In this document: positions 17,893 through 27,220 of the stretch, piece by piece | Layout of the letters: each line of letters starts with the position of its first letter | How positions within the stretch are numbered: the stretch's first letter is position 1 | Assembly (NCBI GenBank): GCA_963797255.1 | Contig: CAWCOV010000012.1 | Coordinates: 598,997-662,996 of the forward strand | Length of the DNA: 64,000 nucleotides | Reading direction: 5' to 3' | Origin: JANXZS01 sp963797255 | GTDB lineage: Bacteria > Acidobacteriota > Terriglobia > Terriglobales > Acidobacteriaceae | Program-made: the position numbers and the translations under genes | Notes under the pieces: generated by a model | Databases searched by the model: none | What the model was told of the DNA's origin: nothing | The model's input: the letters and a program-made list of their open reading frames with translations, nothing else

Positions 17893-19298
17893 TTCGTTCA
17901 ATATTCCTAAGGACGATCATTGTGGTTATGGGTAGCATTGCTGCTCTGCCTGCAATGCCGCAGGCTGGATCGTCATTACCGAATGCACCGACATCGAATC
18001 TTTACCTCACCGCTCAGCAGGTTCCTACACCGAACAGGAGTGGCACAAGACCGGCAACCGAAGCTTCCCGACCGTCGCTCACGCGCACCCAGGCAGAGCA
18101 AATTGCACTCGCTAACAATCCTCGCATTCAGATCACCAGCCTTCTTGCTAAGGTGCAGCATCAGATTGTGAGGGAGGTCCGCTCGGAGGAACTGCCAAAC
18201 TTGAGCGGAAATCTTACAGCTGTGGAAGCGAACCAAGGCAGTCGCTTGTCCGCTGGATATTTGACTGCTTCCTCCTTGTTTGAACATGCGGGAATAGGCG
18301 TCCAACTTGCCCAGGTGATCACGGACTTCGGTCACACCCAGAATCTAGTTGCTTCTGCCAAACTGCATGAGAAGGCACAAATAGCAGGCGCGGAGGCAAG
18401 CCGTCAGGACATTGTTCTCGCAACCGATCAAGCGTTCTATGAGGCACTTGAATCACAGGCGACACTTCGTGTCGCCGACCAGACAGTTAGGGCGAGGCAA
18501 GCACTGGTCGATCAGGTAAGCGCTCTAACCTCAGCTAAGCTGAAATCAGATCTCGACCTGAGTTTTGCGCAGGTGAATCTTTCTCAGGCTAAACTGCTGC
18601 AACTGGATGCGAAAAACAATGTTCAAGCGGCGATGGCAGAATTGAACGCTGTCTTGGGAAGCGACAGGTTCGTCGATTATCAATTGGTGGAAGACTCTGG
18701 TGAAACTGGGCAGGTGATGCAAGATGTGGAATCAATGATCTTAACTGCAATTCAGAACAGACCCGACCTCCAATCTTTACGGTTCAACGAACAGGCTGCT
18801 CAGAAGTTCAGTCGAGCTCAGCACCAGCAATTCTTGCCCACCATCAGCGCTATGGGCGTCGTGGGGACAACTCCAGTTGGCTCCTCTCAATACTTCAATA
18901 GCGATTGGTATGGGGCGGTTGGCGTGAATATGAGCGTCCCAATCTTCAACGGATTTCGCATGAACGCTCAGGCATCAGAGGCTTCACTTGAGGCACAGGA
19001 AGCAATTGAACGCACGCGAGATCTTAAAAATCGTGTCGCTCGAGATGTTAGAACTGCGTGGTTGGATGCGGACACCGCAAGGCAGCGCGTATCCGTCACC
19101 GAGGATCTCCTGAAGCAGGCCAATGTTGCGTTAGATCTTGCGCAAACACGATACAAGCTGGGCCTAAGCTCGATTGTTGAACTTAGCCAGGCTCAGCTTC
19201 AGCAAACGCAGGCAGCCATCAGCAATGCGAATGCCAGAGCGCAATTCGGAATGGCAATCTCCGTCCTTCACTTCCAAACCGGAACGCAAATGCCTTGA
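17889..19298 (+). CDS. Outer-membrane efflux channel, TolC family
   Basis: 469 residues with a signal peptide (to about MPQAG) and a Pro/Ser-rich linker, then the two structural repeats of the TolC/OEP family: long amphipathic helices rich in Ala, Gln and Asn (LTRTQAEQIALANNP; DLDLSFAQVNLSQAKLLQL; LAQTRYKLGLSSIVELSQA, the last a strong OEP signature). It forms the outer-membrane exit duct of the RND system. The ATG overlaps the pump stop by 4 nt (ATGA), so the three genes form one operon. Confidence 0.93.
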   Translation: MIRSIFLRTIIVVMGSIAALPAMPQAGSSLPNAPTSNLYLTAQQVPTPNRSGTRPATEASRPSLTRTQAEQIALANNPRIQITSLLAKVQHQIVREVRSEELPNLSGNLTAVEANQGSRLSAGYLTASSLFEHAGIGVQLAQVITDFGHTQNLVASAKLHEKAQIAGAEASRQDIVLATDQAFYEALESQATLRVADQTVRARQALVDQVSALTSAKLKSDLDLSFAQVNLSQAKLLQLDAKNNVQAAMAELNAVLGSDRFVDYQLVEDSGETGQVMQDVESMILTAIQNRPDLQSLRFNEQAAQKFSRAQHQQFLPTISAMGVVGTTPVGSSQYFNSDWYGAVGVNMSVPIFNGFRMNAQASEASLEAQEAIERTRDLKNRVARDVRTAWLDADTARQRVSVTEDLLKQANVALDLAQTRYKLGLSSIVELSQAQLQQTQAAISNANARAQFGMAISVLHFQTGTQMP

Positions 19299-19378
19299 CT
19301 GAAGACTTCCTGAAGAGTTCGGGCTAGAATTCTGCAGGCATTCAATTGCAATAATCAGATACGGCTTTGGAGGAATTC

Positions 19379-20131
19379 ATGTTTCAGTTGAAGTCATCTC
19401 GCTTGGCGGTCGCGCTGTTGTTGGCGATTCCAGGTTCGGCGCTACGGGCGGAGTCACCGAAAATCCCAGCGCATAAAGCCGCGATCGTTCTGTTTGATGG
19501 CAAGTCGCTCGACAGTTTCGACACGTTTCTCAAAAGCAAAGGGCTCAACTCTGATCCGGAACACATCTTCAAAGTGGAGAAGGGCGTTATCCATGTGTCG
19601 GGAGAGGAGATGGGTTACATCATCACAAAGCAGCCATACCATAATTACTATCTTCGAGCCGAGTTCAAATGGGGCGTAGGCACGTTCGGCGAGCGCAAAG
19701 GGAAGGCTCGCGATAGTGGAATTCTATACAACGTTCAGGGCGAGCAAAAGGTATGGCCTCGATCTATCGAGTTCCAGATCATGGAGGGTGGCACCGGCGA
19801 TTTCTGGATGACGGATGGTGCGGCTCTCACTGGCCGCGATGGCAAACGCGTGGAAGGGCCGCCGGGGTCGGGTGTGAAGATCGACCGATTCGGCAAGGGC
19901 TCATCGGAGAATGTCGTCGGTTTTCGCGATCCCACCGGCGAGGTTGAAAAGCCTTACGGGGAGTGGAATGTTCTCGAACTCGTCACTGATGGTCAGGATG
20001 TGAAGCAGTACGTCAATGGCAAGCTTGTGAACGAAGGAACGAACCCATTTCCAGAAGAAGGAAAGATTCTATTTCAGTCAGAGGGCGCGGAAGTGTTCTT
20101 CCGGGACATCAAGCTCTATCCCTTGAAGTAG
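19379..20131 (+). CDS. Exported DUF1080 (3-keto-disaccharide hydrolase) domain protein
   Basis: 250 residues from the ATG at 19379 with a strong GGAGG 5 nt upstream; the TTG 12 nt earlier overlaps that site and is rejected. A signal peptide (to about ALRAES) precedes a single DUF1080 concanavalin-like domain with FDGKSLDSF at its start, RDSGILYNV, an EFQIMEGGTGDFW core and WNVLELVTDGQDVKQYVNGKLVNEG. The family includes enzymes that hydrolyse 3-keto-glycosides. It pairs with the FG-GAP gene 60 bp downstream, suggesting a small secreted carbohydrate-handling unit. Confidence 0.88.
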   Translation: MFQLKSSRLAVALLLAIPGSALRAESPKIPAHKAAIVLFDGKSLDSFDTFLKSKGLNSDPEHIFKVEKGVIHVSGEEMGYIITKQPYHNYYLRAEFKWGVGTFGERKGKARDSGILYNVQGEQKVWPRSIEFQIMEGGTGDFWMTDGAALTGRDGKRVEGPPGSGVKIDRFGKGSSENVVGFRDPTGEVEKPYGEWNVLELVTDGQDVKQYVNGKLVNEGTNPFPEEGKILFQSEGAEVFFRDIKLYPLK

Positions 20132-20191
20132 CATCTACCTCGATGGTCCCAATTTGTAAGAAGAAATAATTCTGCGGAATGGAGTAATGGC

Positions 20192-21487
20192 TTGACGATA
20201 TCAATGAAGCTTGCCGCGATTGTTTTTGTCTTTACGCTCTCGACGTCGGCGTGGTGTTTTGGCGAGGACACGGAACGAAAGACCGCTCCGGGAAATGGAC
20301 CCTACGGAGTGCCACAGGTCACATTCCGGGTGCATCGTTTAGGCGCAGACCACGCTGAAGGTGTCACGTCCATCGATATGAATGGCGATGGACGCCCCGA
20401 TTTGTTGAGTGGCGCGTATTGGTACGAAAATCCTGGCCCGGATGGAGGAGTGTGGACGCGGCATCAATTTCGCAAGGTCGGAATCCTTGGGGAGTTTGTT
20501 TCCGACTGCGGCGAGTGGGCGATTGACGTGAACCACGATGGCGCGCCCGATGTGGTGACTACCGGCTGGATGGTCAATGGAGTTTGGTGGTTTGAGAATC
20601 CGAAGAAACTCGATGCCACTTGGCAGCCGCATAAAATTGCGGATAGTTACGATACCGAGGGCGGTGCGATCGGCGACATCAATGGCGATGGACACCCCGA
20701 TCTCGCTTTTGCCCACTACAACCATTCTGGAATTCTATGGATCGACTTCTCAAAAGGCGAGCCGAAGGTCCATCACGTTGGCGGCAAAGAGCAGGACGGT
20801 CATGGCATTGGAATGGCAGACGTGGATGGGGATGGCAAACCGGATATCCTGACGCCGTATGGCTGGTTCAAGAATGTCGATGCAGATAGCGACAAATGGG
20901 AGTGGCACGGTGATTGGCAGTTAGGTGATACAGGGTTTCCCATCATCGGCTATGACGTGAATAACGATGGGAAGATGGATCTGATTTACGGCGAGGGGCA
21001 CAGCTACGGATTGTATTGGCTGGAACAACAGGGCGGGGGAGGGGGCAGGCATTGGGAGAAACATGTAATTGACGAGTCCTACTCGCAGATTCACGCCCTG
21101 CAATTGAGCGATATCGACGGAGATGGAACACCCGAACTGCTGACTGGAAAGCGATATCGTGGACACAACGGAAACGATCCGGGATCGTATGATCCGCTGG
21201 TAATTTACTATTACAAGATTGATCGCAAGACAGGTACCTTCAATCGTTATGCGATTTCAATCAACGGAACAGCGGGGGCTGGAACCCAGTTCCTGGTGCA
21301 GGATTTGGATGGCGACGGAGATGTGGATCTTGCAACCGCAGGAAAGACGGGCGTCCATTTCTTCGAGAATCTTAAAACCGACAGGGTTCCGAAATCGACA
21401 CGAGAAAAAGACTTGATACTGGAAACGAACTGGCCGTTCGAAGGCGAGGGGGACACGGTTCAACAGGAGAATGGGCCCGCGAAATAG
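20192..21487 (+). CDS. Secreted FG-GAP/VCBS repeat propeller protein
   Basis: 431 residues from a TTG (ATG at 20204 is the alternative; GGAG at 20181 favours the TTG). Signal peptide to about STSAWC, then seven Asp-rich calcium-loop repeats of the form DxNxDGxxD: DMNGDGRPD, DVNHDGAPD, DINGDGHPD, DVDGDGKPD, DVNNDGKMD, DIDGDGTPE, DLDGDGDVD. Seven such loops fit a seven-bladed beta-propeller of the integrin-alpha kind outside the cytoplasm. It probably binds calcium and a ligand or sugar; no catalytic motif is seen. Same strand and spacing suggest cotranscription with the DUF1080 gene. Confidence 0.88.
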   Translation: MTISMKLAAIVFVFTLSTSAWCFGEDTERKTAPGNGPYGVPQVTFRVHRLGADHAEGVTSIDMNGDGRPDLLSGAYWYENPGPDGGVWTRHQFRKVGILGEFVSDCGEWAIDVNHDGAPDVVTTGWMVNGVWWFENPKKLDATWQPHKIADSYDTEGGAIGDINGDGHPDLAFAHYNHSGILWIDFSKGEPKVHHVGGKEQDGHGIGMADVDGDGKPDILTPYGWFKNVDADSDKWEWHGDWQLGDTGFPIIGYDVNNDGKMDLIYGEGHSYGLYWLEQQGGGGGRHWEKHVIDESYSQIHALQLSDIDGDGTPELLTGKRYRGHNGNDPGSYDPLVIYYYKIDRKTGTFNRYAISINGTAGAGTQFLVQDLDGDGDVDLATAGKTGVHFFENLKTDRVPKSTREKDLILETNWPFEGEGDTVQQENGPAK

Positions 21488-21502
21488 CGGTGTCCCATAG
21501 CT

Positions 21503-23014
21503 CTATTTCGATTGACCTGAAATGGGGGTCCGAACAAATACCACCGAATTGTTATCGGAGTAAGCGAGCTTCCATTCTGGCAGGAGCGGAAGAACATGGA
21601 CCATCGGTGATTGATTCGTCAGTACGCAGAACTTGATGTTGTACTTGTCGAGAAGCTTTCGGGGGGCGGCCTGCAGTGTCGCCCAATCGCCAAATTCCTC
21701 AAGAACGCCGGTCCATTCGAAAACGTCGGATCTTCCGTCCACAAAGACCGGATGTTCCGGCGCCGCCCAAATCAAGTAGCCTCCGTAGAGATAATCATTG
21801 AGCATGTTACCCGATAGCTGGCTGGTCTTGATAAATTCCACTGCCTTTGCGGGGCTGTTTTCAACTACCTGGTTTGTCAGATTCTGTTTGTCAGGAAAAG
21901 CAAAAAAGCAAATCAGCAAAGCTGCAAGCATCATCACGGCATTGGGTAGAGAACGATCCTGCTGTGGGTTGTAGTTATCCCAGGCGTTGCTCAAAAGTCT
22001 CGACAAAATGGGCGCCACAATAATCCCAAAAGCGAAAATCAGGCGTGAATGACTGGCGGCCGACCACGTGCAGAGTGCAATCAGAAGCAACTCATGGAGA
22101 TAGATCTCCGAATGCTGCACAATCTCGATCATCAACAAACATGCGAGGACGGCGAGTAAAGCGATTCCACGCTCGCTGGTTAATTGCAGCGGCATCCATT
22201 CCTGCACCTGGCTGAGGCCGATGCTCTGATGCATCAATGTGTTTATTGGGTATAGAACCTGCCGTGCCCCGATTGGATTCAGGAAGAGCGCTGCGGTCGA
22301 AAGAAGCAATGCCACGATAAGCATTCGCCGGGTGCGTGAATCCCAGCGTGGCGCAGTGAGCGACCCAACCTTGAAGTGCAAGAAGGAACAGAAAACGTAG
22401 ATGCCCGCCACGATGAGTCCCAGGAAAAAGGATCCGTGACAGTTGATCCAAAAGGCGAACAACAGTGGCAGAGCGAAGAACCAGCGGGGAGTTCGCGTCC
22501 GGCCCAGGTGTATCAAAAGCAATTCGGCCACAAGCAGCAGGTAGCCGACCATGTGCGGTCGAACAGCGAGACCCACCGTGGCGAATAGCCATAAAATCAG
22601 GGCCCCCGCAAAACCCACTTTTGCGTTTCCTGAGTAGAGAGAGCAGAGTGCGTATCCAGCCACAAGCAGGCAAGAGGTTAGGATGCAAAACCAGAGCATG
22701 AGCCCTGAATACCCACCTGCCTTATATGCTCCGTAGATAAAAACCTGCGAAAGCCACTCATGCGGTACGGAAGCTTGATGATTCGTTGTGTACGAGAAGA
22801 TGTCAGTTGTGGGAATTGTGTGCGTGGTTAGGATGATTTCACCCGACTTAAGGTGCCACCACATGTCAGGGTCATCAAAACGTGATCTTACCGTGAGGAA
22901 CGCGAGCACGATCAGCATACAACTCAACGCCACCGGGAAAGAAAAGATGCGTCGAGATGCCCGAACGAACCAAGGATGCCGCTTGTCCCTTAAGGACACA
23001 GTCGCGGTGCTCAT
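21503..23014 (-). CDS. Polytopic membrane protein, GT-C glycosyltransferase-like
   Basis: 503 residues with about ten membrane spans. After the first span comes an extracytoplasmic loop, DDPDMWWHLKSGE, with paired acidic residues, then PHEWLSQVF. A C-terminal soluble part contains VFVDGRSDVFEW. Acidic DxD-like residues in the first loop after TM1 are a feature of GT-C lipid-linked-sugar transferases, but I cannot name the family or substrate. Its ATG overlaps the stop of the sigma-54 activator by 4 nt, so the pair is one operon and the product may belong to the same pilus or surface programme. Confidence 0.75.
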   Translation of the reverse strand: MSTATVSLRDKRHPWFVRASRRIFSFPVALSCMLIVLAFLTVRSRFDDPDMWWHLKSGEIILTTHTIPTTDIFSYTTNHQASVPHEWLSQVFIYGAYKAGGYSGLMLWFCILTSCLLVAGYALCSLYSGNAKVGFAGALILWLFATVGLAVRPHMVGYLLLVAELLLIHLGRTRTPRWFFALPLLFAFWINCHGSFFLGLIVAGIYVFCSFLHFKVGSLTAPRWDSRTRRMLIVALLLSTAALFLNPIGARQVLYPINTLMHQSIGLSQVQEWMPLQLTSERGIALLAVLACLLMIEIVQHSEIYLHELLLIALCTWSAASHSRLIFAFGIIVAPILSRLLSNAWDNYNPQQDRSLPNAVMMLAALLICFFAFPDKQNLTNQVVENSPAKAVEFIKTSQLSGNMLNDYLYGGYLIWAAPEHPVFVDGRSDVFEWTGVLEEFGDWATLQAAPRKLLDKYNIKFCVLTNQSPMVHVLPLLPEWKLAYSDNNSVVFVRTPISGQSK

Positions 23015-24405
23015 GCTCTTCCTAATTGTTGACCCTCAGGATCGATTGTTTGATCCGGTTCTACAGTGCGGATCAGACGGTAAAGGTAAGCTCGAGAGAT
23101 GCTGAGGCTTCGCGCGGCTAACGTCTTATTTCCATTGTTCTCTCGCAAAGCTGTGAGGGCTAACTGGATCTTATAGTCACGAAGCTGGCGCTCGAACGAG
23201 CCAGTAGGAAGGTAGTCGTCGATACTTACGACCGTTTCCTCCTGGATGTTCTGCGGCAGATCCTGGATTCGAATGCACTCATCATCAGCCAGAATGATGG
23301 CACGTTGAATGACGTTTTCAAGCTCTCGGACGTTTCCTGGCCACGCGTACGATTGCAGCAGCGCCATTGCATCTGGATGGATGCTCTCAAGTGGGCGCTG
23401 GTATTGTTCGCAATATTTAAGCAGGAAATGCGTTGCCAGTTGTGGGATATCTTCGGCGTGTTCCTGAAGGGAAGGGATATCAATCCGCATCACATTAATT
23501 CGGTAGAAGAGATCCTGCCGGATTTTGCCTTGAGCCACCAACTCTGCAAGGTCTTGATGTGTGGCAAACAGAATGCGTGCCTTCAAAGGAACGAGGCGAT
23601 TACTACCTAAGCGGCTGAATTCGCGCTGTTGCAGAACTCTTAGCAGTTTGACCTGGGTCGCATGACTTAATTCGGCGATCTCATCAAGAAACAGGGTGCC
23701 GTCCGCGGCCTGCTCCAGGAAGCCCTCTCTCGTGCCGGTAGTCCCGGTAAAGGCGCCCTTCTCATGCCCGAATAATTCGGCTTCGATTAACGTCTCAGGT
23801 ATTGCACCGCAGGATACGGCTACGAAAGGACGGCTCGAGCGGCTCCCCATATTATGGATTGCGCGAGCGATCAATTCCTTGCCAGTGCCACTTTCGCCGG
23901 TTACGAGCACTGAAGCGTTAAGATTTGCTACTCGGCGTACAAGGTCGTAGACCTGCCGCATCTGCGGGCTGGATCCCACCATTTCGCCGCAAGTATTGGC
24001 TTCCTTAAGTTTCTCTTTAGCATTCCTGAGTTCTGACTTCAGGGCAGAATTTTCCTGGGCACTACGCAACATTGCCTTCAGGTCGCGTATCGATGGCGGC
24101 TTGCGGCAGTAGCCAAAAGCTCCCAGCCGAACAAGTTCGACCGCGGTGGAGCGCAGTCCATCGTCCGTCATAACAACACAGGTAATGGGAGTTTCGACGA
24201 TACGGCGCGACGCCTCAAGCCTTTCAGTTAAGGACGCCTGGCTCGAATCGAGGTCAAGGATCAATGCATCGCAACCACCGGCTTCAACCAGTCGATTGAC
24301 GCTGGCTTCATCGGTTTCCAGCAGAATTTGAAACTCTCTCCCCAAGGCGGAGGAGAGAAGTGGTTGCAATGATCTGTCTTCCGAATACAGTCCAATGCGA
24401 ATCAT
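23011..24405 (-). CDS. NtrC-family sigma-54-dependent response regulator
   Basis: 464 residues from an ATG with AGGAAG 8 nt upstream. The receiver domain (1-120) has acidic pair E9/D10, phospho-acceptor Asp in LILDLDS and Lys in CRKPPS. The AAA+ domain has Walker A GESGTGKE, DGTLFLDEIAEL and R-finger-type RLGSNRLVPLKARI. The sigma-54 contact loop reads GAFTGT, differing from the usual GAFTGA in its last residue. A Fis-type helix-turn-helix ends the protein (NGNKTLAARSLSISRAYLYRLI). No sensor kinase is adjacent. It lies about 1 kb from the first Tad gene, and five sigma-54-type promoters occur ahead of Tad genes, so it is the likely pilus activator (inference). Confidence 0.93.
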   Translation of the reverse strand: MIRIGLYSEDRSLQPLLSSALGREFQILLETDEASVNRLVEAGGCDALILDLDSSQASLTERLEASRRIVETPITCVVMTDDGLRSTAVELVRLGAFGYCRKPPSIRDLKAMLRSAQENSALKSELRNAKEKLKEANTCGEMVGSSPQMRQVYDLVRRVANLNASVLVTGESGTGKELIARAIHNMGSRSSRPFVAVSCGAIPETLIEAELFGHEKGAFTGTTGTREGFLEQAADGTLFLDEIAELSHATQVKLLRVLQQREFSRLGSNRLVPLKARILFATHQDLAELVAQGKIRQDLFYRINVMRIDIPSLQEHAEDIPQLATHFLLKYCEQYQRPLESIHPDAMALLQSYAWPGNVRELENVIQRAIILADDECIRIQDLPQNIQEETVVSIDDYLPTGSFERQLRDYKIQLALTALRENNGNKTLAARSLSISRAYLYRLIRTVEPDQTIDPEGQQLGRA

Positions 24406-25328
24406 CTGTTTTAGCTTCCTGTTCGGCGCTGCTTGGACAACTAACTGATCAGTGGAACGAATCTTTGCGAAATGAGGACTAATTGTTTCGCGGAACTTAC
24501 CTTCTGTCGATGGTCATTTCGTAACGTGAGCGTTACCTTGCAGTAACTTAATATTCCGTATCGTACAGATAATTTTGAAAGGCATCGTTTCAGTTACAGA
24601 TCTTGAAGGTACGCTATCGCTACTAACTTCCAAGTTAGCTTTTTAGATTACCTAGGCCTCCCTTGAGTTCGCTTGCAAACGCGCCGGCAATTCTCTCGTA
24701 CTTTGCCGGTCATGCCCCTTAGGCGCGATGTTGGCCAATAGGCTGGCGGTTCGCAGCAATAAAGTTTGCATAAGCCATTGCATCTGCGGTATTTGCGTAC
24801 GGCGTTCTGTTGAGCAGGTCGAAGCTCAGCGTTTAAAGACCCGGAAAATTTCTATAAATGTATGTTTGCTAAGTTGTCAACGCGCTTCTTCATTAGAACG
24901 ACCATTACCGCGGATCGTTATATATGAGATTCGCCTGCCGACTTTTCATACGGAAAGACTGTTTAGCTCCCCAAAACGTAACCAGTTTTCAGGCTCGAGT
25001 GCTCCGATGACAGATGGATCTCTTTTCAGAACGGCGCTTCCTGGATAAAGAAATACGCGGGCTCATTACCAGCTTCTCTATTTTCGCTCGGCTAGAGCGT
25101 GGTTTTGAGTCCGAACGCGAATATTCATCCAGAAGTGGAAGAAGGGAGTAGGACTTAGAGGTGCGGGCATATGTCACAGACATAATTGTGGATCCGCCCA
25201 GTTCGGAGCGCCGGATTGTCTATGTTCCGCTTCACTCGGACAACATTTATGTAAACAGGCGTACACACCCGGCCACGGCGGCAGTCTCTAAAACTCTGAA
25301 ATCAGAGAAAAGCGGTGTGCAAATGCTT
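24406..25328 (+). other. Long intergenic region between regulator and Tad locus
   Basis: About 0.9 kb without a convincing gene; short open frames here have poor composition and no recognised motif. It contains a cluster of GTAAC/GTTAC elements at 24521-24597 close to the regulator start. No tRNA or convincing terminator seen. Its length suits upstream activator sites acting by looping on the promoter at 25329. Confidence 0.6.
24521..24597 (+). promoter_or_regulatory. GTAAC/GTTAC cluster, candidate activator binding region
   Basis: GTAACG-TGAG-CGTTAC (24521-24536) is a perfect dyad. A further GTAAC lies at 24543-24547 and a GTTAC at 24593-24597, giving four pentamers in 77 bp. It lies 115-190 bp upstream of the sigma-54 activator gene. 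Similar elements recur ahead of the pilin promoter (44251-44308). Recognition by the NtrC-type protein is inference. Confidence 0.4.
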
Positions 25329-25344
25329 TGGTTGGACAATTGCA
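25329..25344 (+). promoter_or_regulatory. Sigma-54 promoter of the tadV-tadZ-tadA-tadB-tadC operon
   Basis: TGGTTG-GACAA-TTGCA has the -24 GG and -12 GC elements separated by exactly 10 bp. It lies 37 nt before the prepilin peptidase ATG, so the transcript would start near 25356. Confidence 0.7.
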
Positions 25345-25381
25345 TTCCTGCATGTGTCTCACGAATTCGGAGAAGGTGCGA

Positions 25382-25897
25382 ATGCAGTCAATTGCCTGGT
25401 GGCCGACGCTGGTAGTTCTTTCCATCGCCACCTTTACGGATCTTCGCAGCCGCCGGATTCCAAACTGGCTTGTGCTTCCGTTTCTGCTGGCCGGGGTGAT
25501 TGTCTCCTGTTGGGTACAGGGATGGTCAGGGCTGGTGCAAAGTCTCGAAGGGATCGGACTTGGAGCTTTACTGTTCGGGATTTTGTTTTGGATGGGCGGT
25601 ATGGGAATGGGGGACGTGAAACTGGTTGCAGCGATTGGGGCGTGGGTTGGACCGTCACAATTGGGACTGGCGCTGGTTATCACGGGAATCACAGGTGGGA
25701 TCATGGCGGTCTGTTGGGCGGTCGCAGGAGGGTTTCTAGGCGAATTGTTTAGCGGTACGGGAGATCTTATTTTTGGGATGAAGAAACGGGGAGTTCGGCC
25801 TCATCCGGAATTAGTGCTAAGTAACCCGGTGACACGCAAGTTGCCTTATGCTCCAGCAATCGCCATCGGAACACTAGTATCATTCTTTTCCCGTTAG
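25382..25897 (+). CDS. Prepilin peptidase, TadV/CpaA type
   Basis: An inner-membrane aspartyl protease of 171 residues that would trim the leader of Flp and TadE/TadG-type prepilins. The start is the ATG at 25382 with GGAGAAGG just upstream; an upstream frame extension overlaps the promoter. The two catalytic aspartates lie in TDLRSRRIPN (Asp near residue 18) and GMGDVKL (GxGD motif near 76), within five or six membrane spans. Length and lack of the N-terminal methylase domain match the Tad-type A24 peptidases. First gene of the core Tad operon. Confidence 0.93.
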   Translation: MQSIAWWPTLVVLSIATFTDLRSRRIPNWLVLPFLLAGVIVSCWVQGWSGLVQSLEGIGLGALLFGILFWMGGMGMGDVKLVAAIGAWVGPSQLGLALVITGITGGIMAVCWAVAGGFLGELFSGTGDLIFGMKKRGVRPHPELVLSNPVTRKLPYAPAIAIGTLVSFFSR

Positions 25898-25935
25898 AGG
25901 GTCACCGAACGCACCATGGATAGAATACTTACATC

Positions 25936-27186
25936 ATGCGAATCAAAGTTAAACTCGGTGGAGCGCAAACAGCAGGAAGCGATGACTTTGTGATGCCTAC
26001 CACGACTCAAGACCCCGATGCCCTAGGAACCAACGTGCTCTCCGTTGCGTTGATTGGTCCGGAAGAGCAACGCCGAAAGGCGATAGCGAATGCCCTTACA
26101 GGACCGCAGGCTAGCGTAACCCGGGAGTTCTCCAGCTATCCGGAATTGGATGATCTGCCGAAATTGCTGGAGGAAGATTACGACGTTGTCATCGTGGATC
26201 TCGACAGCAACCCCGAACACGCTTTGGACCTCGTTGAAAATATCTGCGGCAATAGTTCTGCAACCGTGATCGTCTATTCCGCGAATGCCAACTCTGAGAT
26301 GCTTGTGCGCTGCATGCGTGCCGGCGCTCGCGAGTATCTTACGGAGCCTTTTGCTGCCAGCACGGTAGCGGAAGCGATGGTTCGCGCTTCGGTCCGCAGG
26401 CCCATCGCCCGTCCCACGAAGAAAGTGGGAGGCAAGCTGTTTGTGTTTGTCGGAGCCAAAGGAGGGTCCGGCACCACCACCATTGCGAGCAATTTTGCCA
26501 TCGCGATTGCGCAAGAGACACAGCAGAATACCCTGCTGGTGGATTTGGATCTTCCTCTCGGAGATGCCGCTCTCGACCTGGGAATTACGCCCACGTACTC
26601 GACGGTGAATGCGCTTCAGAATTTTAGCCGGCTGGATTCCAACTTTCTCCTCACGCTTCTGACCAAGCACAGTTCCGGCCTTTCTGTACTGGCGGCGCCC
26701 GATAAGTACACCGACATGCATGCGTCAGAGGAAGCTGTAGAGAAGTTGCTGACGGTAACCCGGCAGGAGTTCGATTATGTTGTTGTGGATGCGGGATCAA
26801 GGCTGGGCACATCCAGTAAGGCTCTTTTCCATGATGCCGCAGGTATTTATCTTGTCACGCAGGTCAGCATTCCGGAATTGCGCAACTCGAATCGCCTGAT
26901 AACAGACTTTTTTGGTACAAACAGCACCAAGCTGGAAATCATTCTCAATCGTTATTCGCCGCGTTCCCTGGGCATCGACGAAGAGCACATTACCAAAGCG
27001 CTCACTCGGCCTGCGCAGTGGAAAATTCCCGGCGATTTTCCCGCGGCCCGCAAGGCGCAAAACACGGCCAGCCCAATTGTGCTGGAGGATTCACCCATTT
27101 CCAGAGTGCTCCGGCAAATGGCGAGAACTGCGTGCGGTATGCCGCCGAGCAAAGAAAAGAAGAGTCGGTTCACAATTTTTGGTTGA
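25936..27186 (+). CDS. tadZ: Pilus assembly ATPase TadZ/CpaE
   Basis: 416 residues. The N-terminal receiver-like domain (about 35-150, VVIVDLDSN) is followed by a MinD/ParA-type ATPase with deviant Walker A GAKGGSGTTT, LLVDLDLPLGDAALDLG as A-prime/switch, and YVVVDAG. TadZ localises the Tad machine at the pole or assembly site. No good ribosome site precedes the ATG at 25936, so a start at 25993 is possible. A second, clearly paralogous copy starts at 62862. Confidence 0.92.
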   Translation: MRIKVKLGGAQTAGSDDFVMPTTTQDPDALGTNVLSVALIGPEEQRRKAIANALTGPQASVTREFSSYPELDDLPKLLEEDYDVVIVDLDSNPEHALDLVENICGNSSATVIVYSANANSEMLVRCMRAGAREYLTEPFAASTVAEAMVRASVRRPIARPTKKVGGKLFVFVGAKGGSGTTTIASNFAIAIAQETQQNTLLVDLDLPLGDAALDLGITPTYSTVNALQNFSRLDSNFLLTLLTKHSSGLSVLAAPDKYTDMHASEEAVEKLLTVTRQEFDYVVVDAGSRLGTSSKALFHDAAGIYLVTQVSIPELRNSNRLITDFFGTNSTKLEIILNRYSPRSLGIDEEHITKALTRPAQWKIPGDFPAARKAQNTASPIVLEDSPISRVLRQMARTACGMPPSKEKKSRFTIFG

Positions 27187-27220
27187 GACAAAAGACGTTA
27201 GCAAGTGGGGACGGTAAAGC

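Noticed and set aside
24728..25415. Short ORFs in the regulator-Tad gap
   Set aside because: No ribosome site, poor composition, and one overlaps the sigma-54 promoter and cpaA start.
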